From positions 1 through 42,315 of the forward strand of contig SBHJ01000198.1 of NCBI GenBank assembly GCA_006226465.1: a stretch of DNA of 42,315 nt. Reading direction: 5' to 3'. The notes below the pieces were generated by a model. The model was not told the origin of the DNA, searched no databases, and worked only from the letters and a program-made list of their open reading frames with translations. Positions within the stretch are counted from its first letter, which is position 1; each line of letters starts with the position of its first letter. Source of the DNA: Alphaproteobacteria bacterium (GTDB lineage Bacteria; Pseudomonadota; Alphaproteobacteria; Sphingomonadales; Sphingomonadaceae). Positions 19,111 to 29,507 of the stretch are shown in pieces. A program made the position numbers and the translations under genes.

Positions 19111-20472
19111 ATGATTGAATCTGCAGACTTTCCAAGGAGTATTTCGGGAGCGCAAGCTGCGAGGCTGGGTGCCTTGATTGACGCGCATGCGGCGCGGGTC
19201 GGCGTTATCGGCCTCGGCTATGTCGGCCTGCCGCTCGCGATGGCTACCGCACGAGCAGGATTTCCTACCTCCGGCTTCGATATCGATCATGAAAAGGTCG
19301 CAGCGCTTGGCCAGGGCCAATCCTATATCGATGCCGTTCCTGCGACGTCGCTGGGCGAGGAAATTGCTGCGGGGAGATTTGGTGCGAGCGCGGACATGCG
19401 CCTGCTCGAGCGGTGCGATGTAATCGTCATTTGTGTCCCGACGCCACTGTCGCGCAATCGCGAGCCCAATCTTGCCTATGTCGAGGCAACCACGCGGCAG
19501 ATCGCTGAGACGCTGCGGCGCGGCCAGCTTGTCGTGCTTGAATCCACCACCTGGCCCGGCACCACGGAGGAGGTGGTTATTCCGATCCTCGAGGAAACTG
19601 GCCTGATCTGCGGGAAAGACTTCTTTGTCGGCTTCTCACCCGAACGCGAGGATCCGGGGAATGCAAGTTTCCACACCCGCAACATTCCAAAGGTCGTGGC
19701 GGGGCATGGCGATGATGCGCGCCAGATGGTCGAGGCCTTCTACAGCGCGGTTGTCGCCAACACTGTCGCGGTGTCGACAACCGCGACTGCCGAAGCGGTC
19801 AAGATTACCGAAAACGTTTTCCGCGCGGTCAATGTCGCCTTGGTGAATGAACTCAAGGTCATCTACGAGGCGATGGGGATCGACATCTGGGAGGTGATCG
19901 ATGCCGCCGCGACCAAGCCGTTTGGCTATATGCCCTTCTATCCGGGGCCGGGCCTCGGCGGGCACTGCATCCCGATCGATCCGTTCTACCTGACCTGGCG
20001 GGCACGCGAATTCGGAATTGCCACCCGCTTCATTGAGCTGGCTGGCGAGATCAACCATGCCATGCCCGGCTTTGTCGTGGCCCGGTTGGAAGAGGCGCTC
20101 GATCGGCATTGCGGCAAAGCGCTTAGCCGCGCACGCGTGCTCCTTGTCGGCATGGCCTACAAGAAGAACGTGTCCGACATGCGCGAAAGTCCCTCGCTCG
20201 AACTGATGGAACGGGTGACGCGACGCGGCTGCTCGGTGGACTACCACGATCCGCACGTCCCAGAAGTTCCGCCGACACGCGAATACACAGTGCTGGCCGG
20301 GCGCAGGTCGGTAAGCCTTGATCGCCTTGACGACTATGATGCGGTCCTGATCGCGACCGATCACGACACGATCGACTATGGTGCAATCGCAGACAGCGCG
20401 CGGCTGGTGGTGGATACGCGGAACGCAATGGAGCGGCGCGGGCTGGTCGTCCGCCAACTGGTCAAAGCCTGA
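19111..20472 (+). CDS. nucleotide sugar dehydrogenase (UDP-HexNAc/UDP-Glc 6-dehydrogenase family)
   Basis: VGVIGLGYVGLPLAMATARAGF Rossmann motif, ESTTWPGTTEEV, GFSPEREDPGN, GPGLGGHCIPIDPFYLTWRA catalytic Cys motif. Confidence 0.92.
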   Translation: MIESADFPRSISGAQAARLGALIDAHAARVGVIGLGYVGLPLAMATARAGFPTSGFDIDHEKVAALGQGQSYIDAVPATSLGEEIAAGRFGASADMRLLERCDVIVICVPTPLSRNREPNLAYVEATTRQIAETLRRGQLVVLESTTWPGTTEEVVIPILEETGLICGKDFFVGFSPEREDPGNASFHTRNIPKVVAGHGDDARQMVEAFYSAVVANTVAVSTTATAEAVKITENVFRAVNVALVNELKVIYEAMGIDIWEVIDAAATKPFGYMPFYPGPGLGGHCIPIDPFYLTWRAREFGIATRFIELAGEINHAMPGFVVARLEEALDRHCGKALSRARVLLVGMAYKKNVSDMRESPSLELMERVTRRGCSVDYHDPHVPEVPPTREYTVLAGRRSVSLDRLDDYDAVLIATDHDTIDYGAIADSARLVVDTRNAMERRGLVVRQLVKA

Positions 20473-20487
20473 CGCAGACCATTCCGT

Positions 20488-21924
20488 TCAGAAGTTCTTG
20501 GCAATCTTGAGCTCGGCGAGCCAGGCGCGTTCGCCGTCGAGCGTGCCGAATGCGGGCCCCGCCTCGAACACGCCGCCTGTCAATTCAAAGTCCCACCCGC
20601 TCGTCGGGCGGAAGCTTGCGATCAAATTCACCTCCTGTCCAAGTCGCGGCGAAATGCCGTCTGGCTCGATATCGAGCCGCGAACCCGAGATTTCGGGCAA
20701 TGCGGTGACCTGGTGATAACGGTGCCAAACCGCCTCCAACCAGCCGTCCTCAACCGGCTCCACACCCAATGCCGCAGTCAGCACCTTTAGGTTGCTGAGA
20801 TCGGGCCGAAGCACTTCGCCATAATAACGAAAGCGGCTGTTGCCGCGGAATTTGCCATTGTTCCCATGTAGTTCGGTCTGACGGAACGGCGTATCGCCGC
20901 CCGATCCGCGTGCGTGGCTGACAGTGAGATAGGGCTCGGCAGGGACGGGAAGTTCAAAGCTTGCGCCGATGTCGTAGGCCCAGCCGCTAACGCGCTGGCG
21001 CGGGGCACCGACAATCTGTTCGGTGCCGCTAGTTAGCTCGACAGTCTGATAGGCAATTTCATGTCCACGTACCCGTGCAATGTCGCCCCAATAGTAGATT
21101 TTGCCGGGGAATTTCGCTTTGACTCGTCCTCGAACCCGCAATCCCAGCCAGGTTGCGTCCAGCTCACTTTTATCCAGCAAATCCGGCTCGACAATCGCAC
21201 CAGGCACGTATTCCGATGACCTGTCACTCTGATCGAGCGCAAACAGCTGGATTTGCTGTCGCTCAGCCCAATCCCATTTCACGCTGCCAAGCTTGCGCAC
21301 AATGCCGCGATCTTCTGGATCGCGCCCGCCCAGCGTCGAATAATTGCCCAACTCGCGACCGATCCCGGCAAATGCGGTCACGCGGTCGCCAAAATAGTGC
21401 AGGCGAACCATGTCCAGGTCTTCATCCCACCACCATTCACGGCGGTCCTGCAATTGCTGGCGACCGACCTGCAGAGCAAAGGGCGTTCCGCCAATCCGTG
21501 TTTTCAGCAGCCAGGCTTCACCCAGTTCTACCCCGACGTCGCTGTCGTCTACCCCGCGCTGGAAATCGTCAACCTCACCCACCACCTTACCCTTGGCGAA
21601 GGCGACCAGGTCGCTGCCAAGCTCCCAAATCAGCTCGAGCTTGCCCTCTGGATTCAGAGACGTGTCGGTATCGCCGGCCTCGGTGCCAAGTGCGTAGTTG
21701 CTCTTGTATTTGACCCCAACTTCGACTTCGCCGCCGATCACCAGATCGCTTCCCAACAGCTTGACGCGGAGCTGCTCTTCGGGCCGCCGGTCGTCGTCCG
21801 ACACCCCCAGTTCGCGCGCAATTTGAGCCGCATTCATTTGGCTGGGTCTTGGTTCATCGTCTTGAGCCAGTGCCGCGGTCGAGCAAAGCAGGGAGACTGC
21901 GATGGGTATGGCTGTGCGTATCAT
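20488..21924 (-). CDS. alginate-export (AlgE-like) family outer-membrane porin
   Basis: MIRTAIPIAVSLLCSTAALAQ signal peptide; GEVEVGVKYKSNYAL; WLLKTRIGGTPFALQVGRQQLQDRREWWWDEDLDMVRLHY typical of alginate_exp proteins. Confidence 0.8.
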   Translation of the reverse strand: MIRTAIPIAVSLLCSTAALAQDDEPRPSQMNAAQIARELGVSDDDRRPEEQLRVKLLGSDLVIGGEVEVGVKYKSNYALGTEAGDTDTSLNPEGKLELIWELGSDLVAFAKGKVVGEVDDFQRGVDDSDVGVELGEAWLLKTRIGGTPFALQVGRQQLQDRREWWWDEDLDMVRLHYFGDRVTAFAGIGRELGNYSTLGGRDPEDRGIVRKLGSVKWDWAERQQIQLFALDQSDRSSEYVPGAIVEPDLLDKSELDATWLGLRVRGRVKAKFPGKIYYWGDIARVRGHEIAYQTVELTSGTEQIVGAPRQRVSGWAYDIGASFELPVPAEPYLTVSHARGSGGDTPFRQTELHGNNGKFRGNSRFRYYGEVLRPDLSNLKVLTAALGVEPVEDGWLEAVWHRYHQVTALPEISGSRLDIEPDGISPRLGQEVNLIASFRPTSGWDFELTGGVFEAGPAFGTLDGERAWLAELKIAKNF

Positions 21925-22637
21925 GGGCGTCCTTTCGCGATCCAATGGCGCATGGGACGGACCGAGATTGCCGAACTGGCAGCAATCACATCGAGCGCCC
22001 CACCGAGCTCGGCTCGGGCTGCGTCATCCATCGCTTCGTGGTGGAGCATGATCCCAATTGGCCCATCTGCTTTGGCAAATTGTTCGACCAGGCCCGCTTC
22101 AAGCCGCTCCTCGCGACGGTGTCGTTCCCAATCGAATGTCACCGGAAGTTGAGCGGTTGGCGTTTCTCTCGAACGGCGCGACCGGTCGGCAGAGAACAGG
22201 GCAAATCCGTGTTCGCCCAGGGCATCGACGAGTTCGTCAGAGCAGCGGTTCCAAGGCGGCGTGAAGATTGGATCGATTACTTCGAGCAAACTTGCCAGCC
22301 GCTCGCGCCCGGCAATAACGTCGGCAATCTGGGAAGTAGCGGGCCGCGACGGCCCAAATTCGCATTTGCGCCTCTCCTCCGGTTCATAATTGAGGTGGGC
22401 ATAACCGTGCTGGTGCAGACCGATTCCGCCATGGCATTCCCGCCGAGATGCCAGATTTCGAGCCGATACCTTGCCCAAGGCGGCAGGTATCACCGCCAGG
22501 TCGATCGGCAGACCGCGATCTTCGAACAGATCAAGCAGCGCGTGCAGTTCGGGATCGGCCCAACCGGCATCGTCGTCGCGGAAGAACACTTCTACCGGCG
22601 ATTCAAGCGCCTCGATTGTCGCCGCCAGGCCCTTCAT
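21921..22637 (-). CDS. polysaccharide deacetylase family protein
   Basis: VEVFFRDDDAGWADPELHALLDLFEDRGLPIDLAVIPAAL; HQHGYAHLNYEPEERRKCEFG; ATGA overlaps on both sides. Confidence 0.8.
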   Translation of the reverse strand: MKGLAATIEALESPVEVFFRDDDAGWADPELHALLDLFEDRGLPIDLAVIPAALGKVSARNLASRRECHGGIGLHQHGYAHLNYEPEERRKCEFGPSRPATSQIADVIAGRERLASLLEVIDPIFTPPWNRCSDELVDALGEHGFALFSADRSRRSRETPTAQLPVTFDWERHRREERLEAGLVEQFAKADGPIGIMLHHEAMDDAARAELGGALDVIAASSAISVRPMRHWIAKGRP

Positions 22638-23758
22638 GCCGCAAGCTCCGCGATAAAGGCTGCGCTGCATTGCGCACCGCGCATATCAAGAGCGCGTTTG
22701 CCGCTCGGCTCCTTCAATTCGAGTAACAATTCGGCCAGCCGCTCGCCCGACAAGCCTTGCTCGGGTGCCCAGTTTGCCAAATCCATGTTTGTGAGCTGCC
22801 GCGCCCGCGCAGTCTGTTCGCTTTCCTGCCCGCGGGAAAAAGGCACAAACAACACTGGTTTGCGCGCCTGCAATATCTCCAGCGCGCTGTTGTAGCCGCA
22901 TTGGCTCACAACCCTCCCAGCCTGCTGGAGCAAGGGCTGGAGCGATGGGACGGCACGCACCAGGGTAAGCCAAGGAGCGTCCCGCGCCTTGTCACAAATT
23001 GCCTGCCAATCCTCATCTGGAAGCAGTGGCCCGGCGACCATGACCATTGGCCAGCCGCGCTCTTCCCAGAGGATCGACTGCGCGGCGATGGCAGCTTCGT
23101 AAAGCCCGCGGCCAACCACGCCACCGCCCGCAGTAACGAGGGTCACGCCCTGCGGCACGGAGCTCTCCAACGAAATGGTGCGGGTGACGAAACCGGTGTG
23201 CTGGACTGGAATACGCAATGGGTCATTGGGCCGAAAACTTTCGGCCAGGCAGAAAATGCGCTCATCCGAATGGACCAACACCGCATCAAATGTGGCGTTG
23301 AGCTTGTCCGCCGCACGTTGGTCGTGCCGCTCCTGATCGACCCGCCCAGTCACCAGCAGGTCCCGCACGCTGCAAACGATCTTGCCGCCCTGTTCGCGGA
23401 CCCTGGCGATCAAAGGATCGATTTCCGCGGCAAACTTCTTGCGCCCGAACGGATAGAGTTCGATCAGCAAGGCTGCGACCGGGCCTTCCCCTGCAGCTGC
23501 CAACATCCGGTCACGTCGTTCGGCGATCAATTGCTCGACCGCGCCCTTGCCCGAAAGCGAACCGTCCTCCTCCATCCGTAGGGGCGGGAGATGGACGAAA
23601 CGGATCGCCCGCGGCAGGGCCACCGCCATCGGCACCGGTCCACCGTTGAAGAAAATCACCTCGAAGCGTTCGACCAGCGCTTCGGCCAGTGCCAGCGAGC
23701 GCATGAAATGGCCAAGGCCAAGCGAATGCTGGCAATAGAGGAGCAGGCGCGGCTTCAT
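22634..23758 (-). CDS. MurG/GT28-like glycosyltransferase
   Basis: RLLLYCQHSLGLGHFMRSLALAEAL N-terminus; VSQCGYNSALEILQARKPVLFVPFSRGQESEQTARA C-terminal nucleotide-sugar site. Confidence 0.82.
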   Translation of the reverse strand: MKPRLLLYCQHSLGLGHFMRSLALAEALVERFEVIFFNGGPVPMAVALPRAIRFVHLPPLRMEEDGSLSGKGAVEQLIAERRDRMLAAAGEGPVAALLIELYPFGRKKFAAEIDPLIARVREQGGKIVCSVRDLLVTGRVDQERHDQRAADKLNATFDAVLVHSDERIFCLAESFRPNDPLRIPVQHTGFVTRTISLESSVPQGVTLVTAGGGVVGRGLYEAAIAAQSILWEERGWPMVMVAGPLLPDEDWQAICDKARDAPWLTLVRAVPSLQPLLQQAGRVVSQCGYNSALEILQARKPVLFVPFSRGQESEQTARARQLTNMDLANWAPEQGLSGERLAELLLELKEPSGKRALDMRGAQCSAAFIAELAA

Positions 23759-24846
23759 ACCAGCTCCCTCGACTGCACCGCCGCCGCCTGAAGAACCTCA
23801 AGGCAGCGCTCAGCTGCATCGAGCCGGATCGAGCAGAGCAGGCGGAGCGCCTTGGCTAAATGCTTGTGCAGCTGATAGGCCTGGAACAGCCGCGGATTGA
23901 CGGGCCAATCTGCGGCAAAGCCCTCAAGATAGGCGTCCGCAATCTCTCTAGCCCGTCGATCGCCCTCGAACTCCATCTCGGCGTAGAAGGTCGCCGCATC
24001 CAGCTCGGGATCGCCCCACCCAAAGCGGTCGAAGTCGACCAGATGCAGGCCTGAATCGTTGATCAGCCATTGATGAAGGTGCGGTGCCCCGTGAATTGGA
24101 CGGTCGGCAGATCCCGGCGTTATGCTTTCCAGATTGCTTGTCAGCTCCGGCAAGTATTTGGCTGATTCCGGCAGCCGCTTGGCTATCCTCCGCGCATATT
24201 TGTGACTGCGCGCCATCTGCCAGCCATAGTCATAGCGCGCTGCAGGCCGGAGGCTGGAAGCAGCGAGCGAAGCATTGGCCACCCCCATACGCTTCGCCAG
24301 ATCGACGCCCTCCGCCCCGAAGATCACGTCCGCGATTGACCGAGCCTTGATCGCGTGCATCGCAATGATACGCTGCCCGGGAAGCCAGCCTGCGGGCCGC
24401 GCCACCCCGAAATCCAGCTCACCGCGCTTCGACGCTGCCCACAGTTGGCGGGCATCGCGGACAATTGCTTCACCACGATCATCGGCCAGAGCCTTGCAAT
24501 AGAGTTCGCGCGGCATGCCCAGCCGGAAAGTCAGCCGCTTGCCCGGGCGATAACGTACCGGGATCAAGCCCGGGCGCTTGCTGGCGATATTGCGCATTTG
24601 CGGCAGCGTTGGATCATTGCGCCAGCCATCCACCGCGCTTTCGACAAGGCGCGCCAGTTGCTGGGCCTGATCGTCACCGATTGTGAGCGCAGCAATCTCA
24701 TTCGCGCCCGAAATTCGTTCGTAAAGCAGTGTTGCATTGCCTCTGTGATCGGTCCTCCCATAGCTCCGCTGCCAGCCGATCGGATCACCCAGCAGGGTCG
24801 GTATCGGGTCCTCGTGAACCAGCAGTTCGAGCAATGACTGGCTCAT
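23755..24846 (-). CDS. APH/choline-kinase-like phosphotransferase
   Basis: IHGAPHLHQWLINDSGLHLVDFDRFGWGDPELDAATFYAEMEFEGD: aminoglycoside-phosphotransferase-like catalytic and metal motifs. Confidence 0.72.
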   Translation of the reverse strand: MSQSLLELLVHEDPIPTLLGDPIGWQRSYGRTDHRGNATLLYERISGANEIAALTIGDDQAQQLARLVESAVDGWRNDPTLPQMRNIASKRPGLIPVRYRPGKRLTFRLGMPRELYCKALADDRGEAIVRDARQLWAASKRGELDFGVARPAGWLPGQRIIAMHAIKARSIADVIFGAEGVDLAKRMGVANASLAASSLRPAARYDYGWQMARSHKYARRIAKRLPESAKYLPELTSNLESITPGSADRPIHGAPHLHQWLINDSGLHLVDFDRFGWGDPELDAATFYAEMEFEGDRRAREIADAYLEGFAADWPVNPRLFQAYQLHKHLAKALRLLCSIRLDAAERCLEVLQAAAVQSRELV

Positions 24847-26561
24847 GACTCGCCTCCTGCCATTGCTGTTTCGGTGCGGTGCGAGCTTCCGATCACCAGT
24901 TCCTGATCAACCAGCCCTTCGGGCAGCGGCTGATGTGAAATGACCAGGATGGTCCTCTCACCTTTCTCTCGATGCAGCGCGCCAAGGATGATGTCAGCCG
25001 ATCGGTGATCGACATTCGCCAGCGGCTCGTCGAGCAACAGAACCGGACGGTCCGCCAATAACGCACGTGCTAGTGAAAGCCGTGCCTGTTCGCCGCCCGA
25101 AAACCCACCGCCGCCTTCGCCCAGTGCGGCATCGAGCCCTCCGCGCAAGCGTATCAACTTGTCGAGCGCGACCGCTTCCAAAACACGCCAGCATGCGTCC
25201 TCGCGAATTTGTGCGTTACCCAGCATCAGCCAATCGCGCACCGTTCCGGCGAGCAGTGGCGGCGATTGCGGTGCGATAGCAAATTGCCGTCTCAGCGCGT
25301 CAATTTCCCAATCGTGATACGAAGTGTCGTCAAGCGAGATAGTTCCGGAAACAGGGTCAAACAGCCGGGTCAGTAGCGCGAACAGTGTGCTTTTCCCGGC
25401 GCCGCTTGGCCCGGTGACGGAGACGAATGAGCCGCAGGGGATCGCTACCTGTCCGATGGCAATTTCCCGCCCGGATTGATAGGTGAAAGACACATCATCG
25501 AGCCGGATTGATCCCCGCGCCCTGCCTTTCACGAAGTTGCCGCTACGATCGAGCATGTCAGCGCGATCGAGCAATTCCGCCAGACGCCCTGCGCGACTGG
25601 TCGCGCCGGTAACCGCAGAAGCCAGGTCGTTGATCTTCTCCAGCGGCTTCAGCATCTGGTTGAGATAGAGGACGCAGATGGCCAACCCACCTGCGCTGAT
25701 TGCGCCTTGCAAGGCCAGCGCAGCACCCACTCCGACAATCAGCGCCAGTGCCAACCCATTTGCAATCTGCATGATCCGTTCGAGTCTTACGGCAACTGTG
25801 GTCTCTTCGACTCCGGTGGCCAGCGCTGCATCGCTCGTGCTGGCAAATGCGGCCCGAATTTCACCTTCACTACCCGATGCCTGGACAAAGTCGAGCAGGC
25901 GCAAGATCTCTTGGGCGCTGGCAGCAACCTTTCCTTCCTGCCTACGCTTGGCGCGAGCAGCCCGTGACAAAGGTCGTGCAGCAACCCGCATGATCGCGGC
26001 AAGTATGATTGCAATGCCCACCCCCAATAGCCCCAGCAACGGATCGACCCAGGTCATCGCTGCCAGCGCCATCAGAAATGTCAGAAAATGACGCAGGATG
26101 GCGGGGCCGGTCTTGGCGAACAGCCGTGCAACATTCTGGCTGTCATCAACCAAACGCAATGCCAACTCCCCCTGACGATCCTCGCCGCGGCACAGCGGGG
26201 TGAGGAGCATGAACCGTTCAAGACAAGCCATGCGGATCGCGCGTGTCATTCGCTCCCGTGCGCGTGCGCTCAAGACCTTCTCAAGCGCCGAGAATAGCGC
26301 AGCTAGCGTAGCCAAAAGGGCCGCCGCCACTGCCAGAATGGTGGCAGCAGCAGGCGGCGAGGTGCCCGGCGGCAAGAATCCGGGAGTCTTGCCTGCCAGG
26401 AGCTCGTCGATCACCAGCTTCAGCGGGATCGGTGCGAGGACAGCAAAGCCGCTTGTAAGCAGAGCGGCAACAAAGATCGCGGCTGCCAATCGCGCCTGCC
26501 CCTTCGCAAATGGCCAGAATCGGCGGCACGTATCGGCAAGTGTGAAGGCGCGTTCAGTCAT
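24843..26561 (-). CDS. ABC exporter with fused TMD and NBD
   Basis: N-terminal TM domain; Walker A GPSGAGKST, signature FSGGEQARLSLARALL, Walker B PVLLLDEPLANVD. Confidence 0.92.
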   Translation of the reverse strand: MTERAFTLADTCRRFWPFAKGQARLAAAIFVAALLTSGFAVLAPIPLKLVIDELLAGKTPGFLPPGTSPPAAATILAVAAALLATLAALFSALEKVLSARARERMTRAIRMACLERFMLLTPLCRGEDRQGELALRLVDDSQNVARLFAKTGPAILRHFLTFLMALAAMTWVDPLLGLLGVGIAIILAAIMRVAARPLSRAARAKRRQEGKVAASAQEILRLLDFVQASGSEGEIRAAFASTSDAALATGVEETTVAVRLERIMQIANGLALALIVGVGAALALQGAISAGGLAICVLYLNQMLKPLEKINDLASAVTGATSRAGRLAELLDRADMLDRSGNFVKGRARGSIRLDDVSFTYQSGREIAIGQVAIPCGSFVSVTGPSGAGKSTLFALLTRLFDPVSGTISLDDTSYHDWEIDALRRQFAIAPQSPPLLAGTVRDWLMLGNAQIREDACWRVLEAVALDKLIRLRGGLDAALGEGGGGFSGGEQARLSLARALLADRPVLLLDEPLANVDHRSADIILGALHREKGERTILVISHQPLPEGLVDQELVIGSSHRTETAMAGGES

Positions 26562-27828
26562 TGGCTCCACCGATTTCTGTCAACGCGCGCATGGCGAGGC
26601 CAAGCAACTGCATCGGCATGGCCTTGCTGTTTGCCTTCAGCCTCGTTCCGCAACGATAAAGTCGCTCGGCGATGAGGCAGGCGGCGAAATTCCACAGGAA
26701 GTCGGAAGCCTCGATTGCATCTCGTGCAGTGGCCGCAAATTGCAGCTCTTCAACGATCCGCCAGATCTCGTCTGCCGACATTCCCGTCGCGAGCATCTTT
26801 TGGGCAAAGGCTGCTGCAAGGCTAGCGTGATCAAGCGCCGCTGGCGCCAATGCGCAGGTGTCGAGATCGATCAGCGCAAAGCTTTCGCCGTCCCATAGGA
26901 GATTGGCCGGATGGAGGTCGCAGTGGCTCAGCACCAGTCGCGAATCTGGTTTGGCGACCGCCAGCAATCGCGACATGACGATCGCCAGATCGGGCGAGAG
27001 GGCTGGAAATGCAGATCTTATCCTGACTGCTCGCCACTCGATTCGACCCAGCGTCGATTGGGGTGTTTGCAGTTCGATTTGGGCGGGAGGCGAGAGCCCG
27101 TGGAATGCGGCAATGGCGCTGGCGAGGCGATCGGCCCAATGCGCTGGACCGGAGCATAGATCAGCGACCGAGAGTGCATCACCTTTGACAGCCGCCTGCC
27201 ACATGATCCGGTTGGTTGCGTCATATTCAATCACCGGGGCGAGTCGAAGTCCGACCAGATCCTGTTTGATGGCCCCTATTGCGACCTTCGCTGCAGCCAA
27301 GCAGCGGTCATCGACGCGCGCCTTGCCGAATATCGCTCCCTTGGGACCATCAACCCTGATCGTGCACCCCTGCTCGGGGACATAGTGGACGACTTCTATA
27401 TCGGTCCCAAACGACTTCGCCTGCTCCAAAAGCCGCGCAATCCCTATGACCTTGCGATCATTGGGAAAGAACCAGGCCGAGCCGGACAGGGCTTCGCTTT
27501 GCAGGAGCGGCGGGCCAAAAGCAGGAGTATCTTCGCTATTCCCGTCAACGACAGACAAGTGACCCCGCTTGCCACCCGGCCAAAGCGTCAGCATCAACCG
27601 TTGATCAATCAGATTGCCGTCAATAGCTTCGCCCAGCAAACGCAGTCCCAGTAACGCCTTGCGGCCCGGCTTGAGTCGGACCCGTTCAAGCTCTGCTACC
27701 AGTCGCTTTGCCGGGAACCCCGCGCCAGCCAATTCATCACGCAAGGCGGACGCCGCGTATTCGCAGTCGAGCGCTTGGTGCAGCGAAGGAAACACCGGAT
27801 CCGTCGTGATTTGGGCGGGCATCAACAT
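26554..27828 (-). CDS. APH-like phosphotransferase (second)
   Basis: RLVLSHCDLHPANLLWDGESFALIDLDTCALAPAALDHASLAAAF catalytic motif. Confidence 0.8.
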   Translation of the reverse strand: MLMPAQITTDPVFPSLHQALDCEYAASALRDELAGAGFPAKRLVAELERVRLKPGRKALLGLRLLGEAIDGNLIDQRLMLTLWPGGKRGHLSVVDGNSEDTPAFGPPLLQSEALSGSAWFFPNDRKVIGIARLLEQAKSFGTDIEVVHYVPEQGCTIRVDGPKGAIFGKARVDDRCLAAAKVAIGAIKQDLVGLRLAPVIEYDATNRIMWQAAVKGDALSVADLCSGPAHWADRLASAIAAFHGLSPPAQIELQTPQSTLGRIEWRAVRIRSAFPALSPDLAIVMSRLLAVAKPDSRLVLSHCDLHPANLLWDGESFALIDLDTCALAPAALDHASLAAAFAQKMLATGMSADEIWRIVEELQFAATARDAIEASDFLWNFAACLIAERLYRCGTRLKANSKAMPMQLLGLAMRALTEIGGAND

Positions 27829-27830
27829 GG

Positions 27831-29507
27831 CTACCGCCCCCTCGCACCTGGCAATTCGGCCACATATGGAATGCTGAAATACTCACCATTCACCGTGAAG
27901 CCATTGGCTTCACAATTGAACTTTAATGACCTCGAAGCGAGCCCACCGGGTAAGAGCAGTGTACCGAACCAGGAAGATTGCGCGGTTTGGGCCGCTACAA
28001 TGCGCGGAGCGGCGAGTTTCATGCCGTATGTTGGCGCGACCCAGCCCTGCTCAAGTTCAATTTGCGGATTGTGGCTGCTAGCGACAATCATCGCCAAATC
28101 CGGCATTTCGATCCGGCCAAATCCACTTGTGGATTGGGGAGCCCGGACGTGATCTTGAGCCTCTGGAGCAAGCTGGAACAGCGCCTCATAGAGGTTCTCC
28201 TCCAATCCCTCGAGCCGGTCGTGAACCAGCCACCAGCCGTGGTCATGCGAGATGATCGATCGCTGGTGCACCACCGCATATTCGTGACTTGCGGCGCTTG
28301 CCTGTACGATCCGACAATGCCCTAGGTCGTGATAGGCCAGCAATTCGGCCACCGGGGCAGGCCCGTTAATCTTCATTCGCTTGGGGCCCTGGCGATAGAG
28401 CGTCTGCTCGCATCGATTGACCTGCACCAGGTTATGCGCGCGTGTGCGGCGGAATTCGGCGCGCCAATTGGTCTCGCCGCCCTCGTGATAGGTGTAGCGA
28501 CCGGGATCAACGATCAATGAGCGTCCGCAAGCAGCAAATTCGAACGAAAGGCAATCAAGGTGTCCGTGGTTACCCGCACCGATGTCGCCGCAATCAAACG
28601 CCAGATAGCCGCCATCGCGATGGCCCAATACCGCCCGCCGATCGCGCATCACTGCATAGCCGCCGGCCGGGAACAGTTCGACCAGTTTGGATGCCTTGCC
28701 CAACCCCAGCATGGCTCGATAATCGCCCGTGTCACCATCGCTCAGCGCCGGGATGTGGCCATCAGGCTTGTGCAAGACGCGGGCGAAATGGCTGGCCCGG
28801 GCAACGATCGCGCGTAGCTCCGACGGCACCGGCAGGCCATTGTCATCGGCCAGCTCGATCGCTTCGCAGAAGTTGCGCAAGGCGATGCAGTGGTAGTGCG
28901 ATGACAGTTCGATATGGACACCATCCGACAGGAAATCGCTTCGTGCGTTGGCGAGCAGCTCATCCATCGCGAAATCGGTCAATCCGGCTTCGCCGAGCCA
29001 TACCCCCGCGATGTAGATCGCGAACAGTTCGAGCGTGCGATGGTTGCGCTTGGCATGAAGATTGGCCTGCAGCCACTCTACTTGGTGACGGAGCGACGTG
29101 GCCATAGCGGCGCTCAACTTCGGTCGTGCAGTTCCCAGCAGCGAAAGCGCATAGACCCAGTTGCGTATCCGCCGCCCGGTTACATCGGCGGCAATGAAGC
29201 CGGGCGGGATCTCACCAATCCACTGTGCGATGTGAGTTTCCAGCAGGTCGAGGTGACGCGCTTCACCGGTTTGGAGCCAGCGCTGCACCAGGATTGGCGC
29301 ATGGTGGAATTTGTGGAGCACAATGTGCCATTCGAGATCGTCAGAGGGGTTCGTGACCCAGTCAATCGAATGAGTTTCGCCGCCCGTAGTGAAGTGCCCG
29401 CAGTACCACTCCTCGACTGCCTCGGCATTGTCGAATTCCGGTTCGAAACGAACGCGGATTGCCGGAATGCCTTGCGACTCAAACTGGGTTGGGCAGGCGG
29501 GCTTCAT
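27831..29507 (-). CDS. heparinase II/III family protein (polysaccharide lyase-like)
   Basis: 558 aa; FLSDGVHIELSSHYHCIALRNF, YLAFDCGDIGAGNHGHLDCLSFEFAACGRSLIVDPGRYTYHEG typical of Hepar_II_III. Confidence 0.88.
   Translation of the reverse strand: MKPACPTQFESQGIPAIRVRFEPEFDNAEAVEEWYCGHFTTGGETHSIDWVTNPSDDLEWHIVLHKFHHAPILVQRWLQTGEARHLDLLETHIAQWIGEIPPGFIAADVTGRRIRNWVYALSLLGTARPKLSAAMATSLRHQVEWLQANLHAKRNHRTLELFAIYIAGVWLGEAGLTDFAMDELLANARSDFLSDGVHIELSSHYHCIALRNFCEAIELADDNGLPVPSELRAIVARASHFARVLHKPDGHIPALSDGDTGDYRAMLGLGKASKLVELFPAGGYAVMRDRRAVLGHRDGGYLAFDCGDIGAGNHGHLDCLSFEFAACGRSLIVDPGRYTYHEGGETNWRAEFRRTRAHNLVQVNRCEQTLYRQGPKRMKINGPAPVAELLAYHDLGHCRIVQASAASHEYAVVHQRSIISHDHGWWLVHDRLEGLEENLYEALFQLAPEAQDHVRAPQSTSGFGRIEMPDLAMIVASSHNPQIELEQGWVAPTYGMKLAAPRIVAAQTAQSSWFGTLLLPGGLASRSLKFNCEANGFTVNGEYFSIPYVAELPGARGR

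Noticed and set aside
18585-19135. minus-strand ORFs right of the first att-like core
   Set aside because: Short, no domain or RBS support; possibly decayed mobile-element sequence, so not annotated as genes.
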